Source: Hyphomicrobiales bacterium (GTDB lineage: Bacteria > Pseudomonadota > Alphaproteobacteria > Rhizobiales > Beijerinckiaceae). Taken from it: DNA of 64,000 nt. The DNA lies in the NCBI GenBank assembly GCA_900470095.1, contig UBZM01000010.1, positions 1 through 64,000 on the forward strand, read 5' to 3'. The first letter of the stretch is position 1, and each line of letters begins with the position of its first letter. The notes under the pieces are model-generated. The model worked only from the letters and a program-made list of their open reading frames with translations, ran no database searches and had not been told where the DNA came from. Of this stretch, positions 29,194-37,541 are shown in pieces. The translations under genes and the position numbers were made by a program.

Positions 29194-29288
29194 TCGCTTG
29201 GTCATGTCTGCGGGCGCTCGTCGCCGCGACATTCTCCGTTGCGACTCCGCCAGGCCTTTGCCCCCTACAGATTGGGGTTTGAAAGCCG
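29194..29288 (+). promoter_or_regulatory. Expression platform between the nrdA riboswitch and start codon
   Basis: The segment contains TGCGGGCGCTCGTCGCCGCG, then GGCCTTTGCCCCC (29254-29265), a loop and TTGGGGTTT (29272-29280), ending about 8 bases before the ATG. The CCCC/GGGG pair forms a small hairpin beside the start codon. The order and several words match the metE platform, suggesting a common control mechanism or origin. Confidence 0.45.
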
Positions 29289-32195
29289 ATGTCCCTCGCG
29301 ACCGATACCATCCGCCCTGAGACGTTCAGCCCGATCGCGTCGCAAGGCAGCGATACGCGATCGACTGCGGAACCGGCCTACCAGGTGATCCGCCGCAATG
29401 GCAGTGTCACCCCTTTCGACGCCTCAAAGATCAGCATCGCGCTGACCAAGGCGTTCCTGGCGGTCGAGGGCAGCAGCGCCGCCGCATCGCGCCGGATCCA
29501 CGACATCGTCGCGGAGTTGACCCAGCAGATCATCGCCGGGCTGACGCGGCGCGCCGATGCCGGCCGCACCTTCCATATCGAGGATGTGCAGGATCAGGTC
29601 GAACTCGCGCTGATGCGCAGCGAACACCATAAGGTCGCCCGCGCCTATGTGCTCTACCGCGAGGAGCGAGCCCAGGAGCGGGCCCGCGCCAAGGCGGAAG
29701 CGAAGCCTGCGGCCGCCACGGCACCGGTGCTGCGCATGAAGGCGGCCGACGGCGCGCTCGTGCCGCTCGACGCGGCGCGCCTCGCAACTGTCATTCGCGA
29801 AGCCTGCGCCGGGCTTGACGGCGTCTCGGCCGAAGCCGTGCTGAGCGAAGCGCAGCGTAACCTCTATGACGGCGTCAGCCAGGACGAGTTGGCGCAGGCA
29901 CCGATCCTGGCCGCGCGCACTTTGGTCGAGACCGAGCCGAACTATTCCAAGGTCTCGGCTCGCCTCCTGCTCGACAAGCTCCGCCACGAGGCGTTGAGCT
30001 TCGTCTCCGGCCGGCCGGAACAGGCCACTCAGTCAGAAATGTCAGGGCGTTATGGCGACTATCTCCACGCCTATGTGAAGACCGGCATTGCCAACGAACT
30101 GCTCGATCCCGAGCTTGGACGCTTCGATCTCGCCCGGCTTGCGGCTGCGCTCAAGCCGGAGCGCGACCTCCAGTTCGACTATCTCGGCTTCCAGACGCTT
30201 TATGACCGCTATTTTCTGCATGTCCGAGGCAACCGCTTCGAGCTGCCGCAGGCCTTCTTCATGCGTGTCGCGATGGGTTTGGCGATCCGCGAGATCGACC
30301 GCGAGGCGCGAGCGATCGCCTTCTACGACCTGCTCTCCTCTTTCGACTTCATGGCCTCGACGCCGACCCTGTTCAACGCAGGAACCCTCAGGCCGCAGCT
30401 CTCCTCCTGCTTCCTGACCACGGTGCCGGACGATCTCGACGGCATCTTCAAGGCGGTGAAGGACAACGCCCTGCTGGCCAAATATTCCGGCGGACTCGGC
30501 AATGACTGGACGCCTGTGCGCGGCCTCGGTGCCCATATCAAGGGCACCAATGGCGAGAGCCAGGGCATCGTGCCCTTCCTCAAGGTCGCCAACGACACTG
30601 CGATCGCCGTCAATCAGGGCGGCAAGCGCAAGGGCGCGGTCTGCGCCTATCTCGAAACCTGGCATGTCGACGTCGAGGAGTTCCTCGACCTGCGCAAGAA
30701 CACCGGCGACGACCGCCGCCGTACCCATGACATGAACACCGCGAACTGGATCCCCGACCTGTTCATGCAGCGCGTTGTGGCCGGGGGGCAGTGGACCCTC
30801 TTCTCGCCTGACGAGACGCCCGACCTCCACGATCTCTACGGCAAGCCCTTCAAGGCGGCCTATGAGGCCTATGAGGCCAAGGCCGAACGCGGCGAGATCA
30901 AGGTATTCAAGCGCCTGAACGCGCTCGATCTCTGGCGCAAGATGCTGACCATGCTGTTCGAAACCGGCCATCCCTGGATCACCTTCAAGGATGCCTGCAA
31001 CCTGCGCTCGCCGCAGCAGCATGCCGGCGTGGTGCATTCCTCGAACCTGTGCACCGAGATCACGCTGAACACCTCGGCCGACGAGGTCGCCGTCTGCAAT
31101 CTGGGCTCGATCAACCTGGCTGCCCATGTGACGGAGGACGGGCTCGACCGGGGCCGGCTCGGCAAGACGGTCGCGACCGCGATGCGAATGCTCGACAATG
31201 TCGTCGACATCAATTTCTACACGATCCCCGAGGCGCGCCGCTCGAACCTGCGCCATCGTCCGGTCGGCCTCGGCATCATGGGCTTCCAGGATGCGCTGCA
31301 GACCCTGCGCCTGCCCGCCGCGTCCGAGGGCGCCGTCGCCTTCGCCGATAGCTCGATGGAGGCGATCAGCTGGTTTGCGATCTCGGCCTCGGTCGATCTT
31401 GCCGCCGAGCGCGGTCGCTACCCGAGCTTCGAGGGCTCGCTCTGGTCGAAGGGCATCCTGCCGATCGACTCGCTCGACATTCTCTCGGAAGCCCGCGACG
31501 GCGATGTCGAGCTCGATCGCTCGACGACGCTGGACTGGGACAGCCTGCGCGAGCGGGTGAAGACCACCGGCATGCGCAACTCGAACTGCATGGCGATTGC
31601 CCCGACTGCAACGATCTCCAACATCGTCGGTGTCTCGCAGTCGATCGAGCCGTCCTATAGCCAGCTCTACGTCAAGGCGAACATGTCCGGCGACTTCACG
31701 GTCGTGAATGCCGACCTCGTCCGCGATCTCAAGGCGCGCGATCTCTGGGACGAGGTCATGGTTTCGGACCTGAAATATTACGACGGAAAGGTCAGTCAGA
31801 TCGATCGCGTCCCCGACGATCTCAAGGCGCTCTACGCCACCTCATTCGAGATCGAGACGAGCTGGCTGATCCGCGCCGCCGCACGCCGTCAGAAATGGAT
31901 CGACCAGGGCCAGTCGCTCAATCTCTACATGGCGCAGCCTTCCGGCAGGAAGCTCGACGAGGCCTATCGCCTCGCCTGGCGGCTCGGTCTGAAGACGACC
32001 TATTACCTGCGCGCGCTCTCGGCGACCCATGTCGAAAAGTCGACGTTGAAGGGCACCGACGGCAAGCTCAACGCGGTGTCGGCAATGGTCCCCGCCACGG
32101 CCAAGCCGATCCTTGTCGACATCCCGCTCGACAATGGCATGGCCGTGCCGAACGCCTGCTCGATCGACGATCCGACCTGCGAAGCCTGCCAGTGA
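29289..32195 (+). CDS. nrdA: Class I ribonucleotide reductase, catalytic subunit alpha (R1)
   Basis: Reduces ribonucleoside diphosphates to deoxynucleotides with NrdB. 968 residues. Two ATP-cone-like domains at the N-terminus (about 34-130, YQVIRRNGSVTPFDASKI; and about 148-240, VLRMKAADGALVPLDAARL), so dATP feedback inhibition is likely. Catalytic residues: Cys374 (LSSCFLTT), Cys588 and Glu590 (SNLCTEITLN), Cys603 (VAVCNLGS); C-terminal redox cysteines in CSIDDPTCEACQ. The leader has a cobalamin riboswitch. nrdB follows after 125 bp. A B12-dependent class II enzyme (NrdJ) elsewhere in the genome is predicted by this control. Confidence 0.97.
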   Translation: MSLATDTIRPETFSPIASQGSDTRSTAEPAYQVIRRNGSVTPFDASKISIALTKAFLAVEGSSAAASRRIHDIVAELTQQIIAGLTRRADAGRTFHIEDVQDQVELALMRSEHHKVARAYVLYREERAQERARAKAEAKPAAATAPVLRMKAADGALVPLDAARLATVIREACAGLDGVSAEAVLSEAQRNLYDGVSQDELAQAPILAARTLVETEPNYSKVSARLLLDKLRHEALSFVSGRPEQATQSEMSGRYGDYLHAYVKTGIANELLDPELGRFDLARLAAALKPERDLQFDYLGFQTLYDRYFLHVRGNRFELPQAFFMRVAMGLAIREIDREARAIAFYDLLSSFDFMASTPTLFNAGTLRPQLSSCFLTTVPDDLDGIFKAVKDNALLAKYSGGLGNDWTPVRGLGAHIKGTNGESQGIVPFLKVANDTAIAVNQGGKRKGAVCAYLETWHVDVEEFLDLRKNTGDDRRRTHDMNTANWIPDLFMQRVVAGGQWTLFSPDETPDLHDLYGKPFKAAYEAYEAKAERGEIKVFKRLNALDLWRKMLTMLFETGHPWITFKDACNLRSPQQHAGVVHSSNLCTEITLNTSADEVAVCNLGSINLAAHVTEDGLDRGRLGKTVATAMRMLDNVVDINFYTIPEARRSNLRHRPVGLGIMGFQDALQTLRLPAASEGAVAFADSSMEAISWFAISASVDLAAERGRYPSFEGSLWSKGILPIDSLDILSEARDGDVELDRSTTLDWDSLRERVKTTGMRNSNCMAIAPTATISNIVGVSQSIEPSYSQLYVKANMSGDFTVVNADLVRDLKARDLWDEVMVSDLKYYDGKVSQIDRVPDDLKALYATSFEIETSWLIRAAARRQKWIDQGQSLNLYMAQPSGRKLDEAYRLAWRLGLKTTYYLRALSATHVEKSTLKGTDGKLNAVSAMVPATAKPILVDIPLDNGMAVPNACSIDDPTCEACQ

Positions 32196-32320
32196 GGCAG
32201 CGGCAGCGTCCATGCTCGCCTTCGCGGCGCGCATGGACGCCCGGCCCTGCCCGATAGCGAACGATACGGACGGCCGGGGCAAACCCGGCCGCGACATTCA
32301 GACCCGATTGGATATTCATC

Positions 32321-33448
32321 ATGCTCGACTGGTCAGACAGCAAGCCTGCCGCCGCCCTCGATCCCAATCCGGCCGCCCCCGGCGGAGCCCAAGCCGACGC
32401 CACCTGCCTCGGCGAGATCGATCGCTCCGGCGGGCGCGTCAGCGTCGACGAGAAGCGAATGATCAACTGCCGCGCCGACGTGAACCAGTTGTTGCCGCTC
32501 AAGTACAAATGGGCCTGGGAGAAGTACCTCGCCGGCTGCAACAACCATTGGATGCCGACAGAGGTCTCGATGCAGGCCGATATCGCCCTGTGGAAATCGA
32601 AGGACGGGCTGACCGAGGACGAGCGTCGCGCGATCAAGCGCAATCTCGGCTTCTTCGCGGCGTCCGAAAGCCTCGTCGCCAACAACATTGTGCTCGCGAT
32701 CTACCGCCATCTCACCAATCCGGAATGCCGGCAATACCTGCTGCGCCAGGCTTTCGAGGAGGCGGTGCACACCCACACCTTCCAGTACATCGTCGAAAGC
32801 CTCGGCCTCGACGAGGGCGAACTCTTCAACATGTATCGCGAGGTGCCCTCGATCACCGACAAGGCGGCCTGGGCGCTGAAGCACACCCAGCATCTCGACG
32901 ATCCCGCTTTCGAGACCGGCACGCCCGAGGCCGATCAGGCCTTCCTGCGCGACCTCGTCGCCTTCTACGTGATCTTCGAAGGCATGTGGTTCTACACCGG
33001 CTTTGCCCAGATCCTGTCGCTCGGCCGGCGCAACAAGATGGTCGGCATCGCCGAGCAGTACCAGTACATCCTGCGCGACGAGAGCATTCACCTGAATTTC
33101 GGCATCGACGTGATCAACCAGATCAAGATCGAGAACTCGCATCTCTGGACCAGGGCCTTCCAGGACGAGTTGCGCGGCATGATTCGCAACGCTGCCGAAC
33201 TTGAGGCCGCCTATGGCCGGGACACCATGCCGCGCGGTTTCCTCGGCCTCAATGCCGCGCTCTGCGAGCAGTACATGCATTTCATCGCCAACCGCCGTTG
33301 TGCGCAACTCGGCCTCAGCCCCGTCTTCGCGGAAACGGAAAACCCGTTTCCCTGGATGAGCGAGGCGATGGACCTGAAGAAGGAGAAGAACTTCTTCGAG
33401 ACCCGCGTCATCGAATACCAGAACGGCGGCGCCCTGAGCTGGGAGTGA
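32321..33448 (+). CDS. nrdB: Ribonucleotide reductase subunit beta (R2), class Ic (Mn/Fe) type
   Basis: Supplies the oxidant that starts catalysis in NrdA. 375 residues. Metal ligands by motif: Glu116 ([10 protein letters not shown]), Glu147 and His150 ([10 protein letters not shown]), Glu220 (IFEGMWFY), Glu254 and His257 (RDESIHLNF). The position of the radical Tyr in ordinary R2 is Phe154, and the usual first Asp ligand is Glu116. Both changes, and all spacings between ligands (31, 3, 73, 34, 3), equal those I recall for the Chlamydia trachomatis class Ic R2, which uses a Mn(IV)/Fe(III) centre without a Tyr radical. The C-terminal tail [13 protein letters not shown] keeps the Tyr for radical transfer. 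Confidence 0.95.
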   Translation: MLDWSDSKPAAALDPNPAAPGGAQADATCLGEIDRSGGRVSVDEKRMINCRADVNQLLPLKYKWAWEKYLAGCNNHWMPTEVSMQADIALWKSKDGLTEDERRAIKRNLGFFAASESLVANNIVLAIYRHLTNPECRQYLLRQAFEEAVHTHTFQYIVESLGLDEGELFNMYREVPSITDKAAWALKHTQHLDDPAFETGTPEADQAFLRDLVAFYVIFEGMWFYTGFAQILSLGRRNKMVGIAEQYQYILRDESIHLNFGIDVINQIKIENSHLWTRAFQDELRGMIRNAAELEAAYGRDTMPRGFLGLNAALCEQYMHFIANRRCAQLGLSPVFAETENPFPWMSEAMDLKKEKNFFETRVIEYQNGGALSWE

Positions 33449-33553
33449 GCCGAGAAGGATGGGGCCGCCTCACTGCAGGGCTCCATCAGCAAGCGGTGTG
33501 GTCGGTGCCTGCGGCTTGACGCCGCGTTGGGCCCCTCTATGGTCGGCCGCGAT

Positions 33554-33775
33554 CAAGGTTCTTCGGGCTCAGGCCCGAAGCTAAGAGGGAATTCGGTGAG
33601 GCGCCCTGCGCCGAATCCGAGGCTGCCCCCGCAACTGTAAGCGGCGAGCTCTTCTCCCATCGTCCACTGGCGCTCTCAACGCCGGGAAGGCCGGGCGAAG
33701 CCAGCGCTGACCCGCGAGCCAGGAGACCTGCCCTGATCGCAGAAGCGTCTTTCGGGCGGGGTGTCCGGGGGGATT
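33554..33775 (+). promoter_or_regulatory. Cobalamin riboswitch upstream of the btuF-like gene
   Basis: Hairpin CTTCGGGCTCAGGCCCGAAG, GCTAAGAGGGAATTCGGTG, GGCTGCCCCCGCAACTGTAAG, a variable stem, GCTGACC, the B12 box GAGCCAGGAGACCTGCC (about 33716-33732) and CGGGCGGGGTGTCC. It starts about 105 bp after nrdB. The sequence after the aptamer differs from the metE and nrdA platforms, and about 250 bases separate it from the likely btuF start. Confidence 0.93.
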
Positions 33776-33905
33776 TGCGTCGGCGGCAGGTCGTAGACCG
33801 GCACCCCCGAACCGATCCGCTCAAGCTCCCGGCTCGTCATCTCGGGGAGCGATGAATTCCATGTCCATGATGCTGAACCACGCCATCGCAGTCGTGGCAG
33901 AGCGC

Positions 33906-33953
33906 TTGACGCAGACGTATCGAGCGGCCTATCAAAACTGTAATATTGTTACA
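33906..33953 (+). promoter_or_regulatory. Possible second promoter and palindromic operator downstream of the riboswitch
   Basis: TTGACG (33906-33911), an 18-base gap and TATCAA (33930-33935) resemble a sigma-70 promoter. The perfect 5-5-5 palindrome TGTAA-TATTG-TTACA (33939-33953) would cover the transcription start, the position of a repressor site. The local AT content is clearly above the surroundings. The shape suggests a Fur-family metal repressor (Zur-like), but this is not established. Transcripts from here would lack the riboswitch. Confidence 0.35.
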
Positions 33954-34025
33954 TTTCAAGATCGACCGTGCGAGGCCCACGAGCTTCGCGACGCATGTGG
34001 CCGCTCGACGCTATCGGAGATTTCA

Positions 34026-35054
34026 ATGCGCAGCGCTGCACGCCTTTCTTGCCTTTCGTTCGTCGCAGCCATCGGCATGTCGATGTCGGGAGCGGCCTTG
34101 GCCGCACCGACGCAGTATCCGCTGACGCTGGAGAATTGCCGGGAGACGATAACGTTCAACCAGGCGCCAAAGCGCGTCGTGGCTGTCGGACAGACGCAGA
34201 CCGAGATCCTCTACGCGCTCGGGCTCGGCGACAAGGTCGTGGGCACAGCCGTGTGGTTCAGCCCTGTCGCGAAGCCCTATGAGGCGGTCAACGCCAAGGT
34301 GAAGCGGCTTGCCGACAACGATCCGAGTTTCGAGGCTGTCGTCGCCCAGGAGCCGGACCTCGTGACTGCGATGTTCGAATGGCATATCGGCCCCAACGGC
34401 ATCGTCGGCAAGCGCGACCAGTTTGCGAAGCTGAAGGTGCCGACCTATGTCTCGCCCACCGACTGCGTCGGAAAGGACAATTCCGGGCCGGGCGACGGCG
34501 TCCGCACGCAGATGTTCACGATGGATCTCGTCTATCGCAATATTCGCGAGTTCGGGCAGATCTTCGATGTCTCCGATCGCGCCGAGGCGCTGGTCGCTGA
34601 ATTGAAGGCGCGCGAGGACAAGGCGGTCGCTTCTGTTGCCGGGATCAAGCCGCAGGATGTTCCTGTCGTCGTCTGGTTCTCCAGCAAGGACATCAAGGGG
34701 GACGCCTTCCTGGCCGGCAAGAATGGCGTGCCTGCCTATATCCTGTCGAAGCTCGGCGCCCGGAACGTCATCACCACCAACGAGGAATGGCCGCTGGTCG
34801 GTTGGGAGACCGTCGCTTCCACCAACCCTGCCGTCATCGTCGTGGTCAAGATGGATCGCCGGCGTTTCCCGGCAGACGACATCAATCTCAAGCTCGACTT
34901 CCTCAAGACCGACGCGGTTGCGAGCAAGCTCGACGCCAGCCGGCAGCAGCGGATCGTGATCATGGATGTCGGCGCGACCAGGGCCGGGCTTGATACGATC
35001 GACGGCATCGAGGCGCTGGCCAACGGCATCAAGAGCTTCGGCCTCACCAAGTGA
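34026..35054 (+). CDS. btuF: ABC importer substrate-binding protein (BtuF/FecB type)
   Basis: 342 residues, periplasmic binding protein of the PF01497 class for cobalamin, siderophore or metal chelates. Signal peptide MRSAARLSCLSFVAAIGMSM...ALAA; then PKRVVAVGQTQTEILYALGL, the family's first binding strand, and later NPAVIVVVKMDRRRFPADD. ATG 34026 is chosen because the signal peptide starts there and GGAG lies 7 bases upstream; the frame is open a further 58 codons to 33852, which would hide the signal peptide. The riboswitch supports a corrinoid ligand. The 4-bp overlap with btuC indicates coupling. The symbol is by function class, not proven. Confidence 0.8.
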   Translation: MRSAARLSCLSFVAAIGMSMSGAALAAPTQYPLTLENCRETITFNQAPKRVVAVGQTQTEILYALGLGDKVVGTAVWFSPVAKPYEAVNAKVKRLADNDPSFEAVVAQEPDLVTAMFEWHIGPNGIVGKRDQFAKLKVPTYVSPTDCVGKDNSGPGDGVRTQMFTMDLVYRNIREFGQIFDVSDRAEALVAELKAREDKAVASVAGIKPQDVPVVVWFSSKDIKGDAFLAGKNGVPAYILSKLGARNVITTNEEWPLVGWETVASTNPAVIVVVKMDRRRFPADDINLKLDFLKTDAVASKLDASRQQRIVIMDVGATRAGLDTIDGIEALANGIKSFGLTK

Positions 35055-36088
35055 GCCATGGAGTGGTTCGGCCCAACTGGTTGGCGAGGGGCGCAGTAGC
35101 GCTCCTCGCCTTCGTCCTGCTGATACTCGCGATCGCACTCGCCGTGACGATCGGAGAGATGTCGATCCCGCTTGCCACGGTCTTCAAAGCCCTGGGCAAC
35201 GGGTTGTTCGATCTCGACTACCCCGTGAGCGCGATCCAGCAGGGCGTCATCTTCGACTACCGCTTGAGCCGGGCTGTGGTGGCGGCCCTCTGCGGAGGAG
35301 CGCTCGCGCTTTCGGGCGCGATCCTGCAGGCGCTCCTGCGTAATCCTCTCGCAGAACCCTATATCCTTGGTATCTCGGCCGGAGCCTCGACGGGTGCGGT
35401 CGCGGTGATGATCCTGGGATTCGGCGGCGCTGCACTCAGCATATCCGGTGGAGCCTTCCTCGGCGCCATTGCTGCACTTGTCATCGTGGCCGTGCTTGCC
35501 GCAGGGTCCGGCGGCGCGACCGACCGCGTGATTCTCGCAGGCGTCGCCGGATCGCAGCTGTTCAATGCGGCGACCGCGACGATCGTCACCACGCTGGCCA
35601 GTGCCGAACAGGCCCGCGGCGTGATGTTCTGGCTTCTCGGCAATTTCGGAGGCGTGCGCTGGCCCGATGTCTGGCTCGCCACGCCAGTGGCCTTCGCGGG
35701 CTTCGCCGTCTGCATCTTTCATACGAAGGCGCTCGATGCGTTCGCCTTCGGGGCGGATGCCGCTGCCGCATTGGGCGTGGCGGTGCCCCGCGTGCGCATC
35801 GTGCTATTCGTGACCACGGCCGTCATGACCGCGACCATGGTCAGCATCGTCGGCACGATCGGATTCGTCGGTCTTGTCATACCTCACGCCGCGCGCTTCC
35901 TGACGGGCCCAGCCCATGCCCGGCTACTCCCGGCATGCCTGATCATCGGTGCAATCTTCATGATTCTTGCCGACATCCTGTCGCGGACGCTGGTGCCGCA
36001 GCAGATTCTGCCGATTGGCGTCGTGACGGCGCTGTTCGGGGCCCCGGCTTTCGCCTTCATACTCTATCGTGCAAGGCGGCCGGCATGA
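35051..36088 (+). CDS. btuC: ABC importer permease (BtuC/FecCD type)
   Basis: 345-residue inner-membrane permease of the FecCD family, about ten hydrophobic helices. Family words: YRLSRAVVAALCGGALALSG, ILQALLRNPLAEPYILGISAGAS, GTIGFVGLVIPHAARFLTGPAH (ATPase-contact loop region) and ADILSRTLVPQQILPIGVVTA. GTG start at 35051 overlaps the btuF stop (GTGA), and the stop overlaps the btuD start (ATGA). Pairs with the ATPase to import the ligand of the binding protein. Confidence 0.9.
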   Translation: MSHGVVRPNWLARGAVALLAFVLLILAIALAVTIGEMSIPLATVFKALGNGLFDLDYPVSAIQQGVIFDYRLSRAVVAALCGGALALSGAILQALLRNPLAEPYILGISAGASTGAVAVMILGFGGAALSISGGAFLGAIAALVIVAVLAAGSGGATDRVILAGVAGSQLFNAATATIVTTLASAEQARGVMFWLLGNFGGVRWPDVWLATPVAFAGFAVCIFHTKALDAFAFGADAAAALGVAVPRVRIVLFVTTAVMTATMVSIVGTIGFVGLVIPHAARFLTGPAHARLLPACLIIGAIFMILADILSRTLVPQQILPIGVVTALFGAPAFAFILYRARRPA

Positions 36089-36852
36089 CGCTGGCTGCGC
36101 GCGACGTCCGTTGGAGCGCCGGTGGGCGCATGATCGTGGACGGCGTGACGCTGCACGCCAAACCCGGAAAGATTCTCGGTCTCATCGGCCCCAACGGCTC
36201 GGGGAAGTCGAGCCTGTTGCGTCTGCTCTGCCGCCTGCGCAAGGTCGCCAGCGGCGTGGTGACACTCGATGACTGTGAAATCGGCACCTTGCCGCGGCAC
36301 GAACTCGCCCGGCGCCTGGCCTTTGTCGAGCAGCAGGCGACGACTGAGATCCAGCTCTCCGTGTGCGACGTCGTCAGACTCGGACGGACCCCGCATCGCG
36401 GCGCACTCGCCTCCTGGACAACCACCGACGAAGACGCGGTCGAGGCCGCGCTGGCGCGCGTCGATATGGCCGATCGGCATGACCAGTTCTGGCACACGCT
36501 ATCGGGCGGAGAGCGCCAGCGCGTCCACATCGCGCGCGCATTGGCACAAATGCCGAGTGAACTCATCCTCGACGAGCCGACCAACCATCTCGATATCCAG
36601 CATCAGCTATCGATCCTGACACTGATCAGGCGCCTGGGCATCACCTGCATCATGGCGTTGCACGATCTCAACCTGGCCTCGCTTTTCTGCGACGAGATCG
36701 CCGTGCTGCATGAGGGCAAGCTGGTCGATGCCGGGACGCCGGAAACCGTGATGACCGAACCGCTGATCCAGCATGTCTTCGGTGTCGCGGTCTCCATCCG
36801 CCGCGCCGCATCGGGCCGAAGGCACATCGAGTATCTGATCGAACCCTTTTGA
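36085..36852 (+). CDS. btuD: ABC importer ATPase (BtuD/FecE type)
   Basis: 255-residue ATPase with Walker A GPNGSGKSSLLRLL, Q-loop FVEQQATTEIQLSV, signature LSGGERQRVHIARAL, Walker B LILDEPTNHLD and switch His in MALHDLNLASLFCD. These match the FecE/BtuD/HmuV group for siderophores, haem and cobalamin. ATG 36085 overlaps the permease stop by 4 bp; the reading frame remains open upstream inside btuC but without family similarity. Confidence 0.9.
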   Translation: MTLAARDVRWSAGGRMIVDGVTLHAKPGKILGLIGPNGSGKSSLLRLLCRLRKVASGVVTLDDCEIGTLPRHELARRLAFVEQQATTEIQLSVCDVVRLGRTPHRGALASWTTTDEDAVEAALARVDMADRHDQFWHTLSGGERQRVHIARALAQMPSELILDEPTNHLDIQHQLSILTLIRRLGITCIMALHDLNLASLFCDEIAVLHEGKLVDAGTPETVMTEPLIQHVFGVAVSIRRAASGRRHIEYLIEPF

Positions 36853-36864
36853 GGCGGAAAAGCC

Positions 36865-37530
36865 ATGACGATGCAGCGAAGCGTTGGGGCCGGTGTCACC
36901 GACTACTGGAACGCCCGTGCCCCCAAATTTGATGGTGCTGCCTCGCATGTCGCCCAGCGCGACCTCTGGCGAGCCGTGCTTGAGGCCGCCTTCGAGGCGG
37001 ATGGCCCCAAGGACATTGTCGATCTCGGGACGGGGACGGGCGCTTGCGCGCTCCTTGCCGCGTCGCTGGGGCATCGCGTCCGCGCCTGCGACGGGTCTGC
37101 GAACATGCTGGCGGTCGCCCGTGCGGCGGCTCGGCAAGCCGGCCTCGCCATTGCGTTTCAGGACACCACGATCGAAGCGGCCGAGATCACCGATGCGTCC
37201 GCCGATATCGTCACGCTCCGCAATGTCCTCTGGACGCTCGAGCGCCCCATCGAAGCGTTGCTGCAGGCTCACCGCATTCTGCGACCGGGCGGTCTCGTGC
37301 TCGTGTCCGACGGATTGTGGTCGGTGGCTCCTGAATATCGTTCCACCTATCCAGAGCAGCTTGCGGCACGCTTACCCCTGCATGATGGCTTGACGGAAGC
37401 TGCAGCGCAGGACCTGCTCACGCGAGCTGGTTTCTCCGGGTTCAGACGCTGGCAGCACCTGTTCCCCGCTTCCCCCTATCCGGGAAATGTCCCCGTCTTC
37501 GTCCTGACCGCGTGCTCGCGCGCTGGCTAG
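36865..37530 (+). CDS. Class I SAM-dependent methyltransferase of the btuFCD operon
   Basis: 221 residues, Rossmann-type methyltransferase: SAM site IVDLGTGTGACALLAASLG, acidic loop VRACDGSANMLAVAR, then DIVTLRNVLWTLERP and the RPGGLVLVSDG strand. N-terminal VTDYWNARAPKFDGAASHV is typical of small-molecule methyltransferases. 12 bp after btuD with the same direction, so co-transcribed. It may modify the imported chelate or a linked metabolite; I cannot say which. It converges with pabBC, 11 bp apart. Confidence 0.85.
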   Translation: MTMQRSVGAGVTDYWNARAPKFDGAASHVAQRDLWRAVLEAAFEADGPKDIVDLGTGTGACALLAASLGHRVRACDGSANMLAVARAAARQAGLAIAFQDTTIEAAEITDASADIVTLRNVLWTLERPIEALLQAHRILRPGGLVLVSDGLWSVAPEYRSTYPEQLAARLPLHDGLTEAAAQDLLTRAGFSGFRRWQHLFPASPYPGNVPVFVLTACSRAG

Positions 37531-37541
37531 CCTCGAAGGCT

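Noticed and set aside
33852..34025. 58-residue N-terminal extension of the BtuF-like protein
   Set aside because: It would place a normal signal peptide 58 residues inside the protein; ATG 34026 has a good GGAG site. A separate small leader peptide remains possible but unsupported.
34023..35138. 371-codon antisense frame opposite btuF
   Set aside because: Shadow frame; no domain, opposite a clear secreted binding protein.
37531..37541. Terminator between the methyltransferase gene and pabBC
   Set aside because: Only a weak GCCTCGAAGGC repeat partly inside the coding ends and no U-run; not enough.
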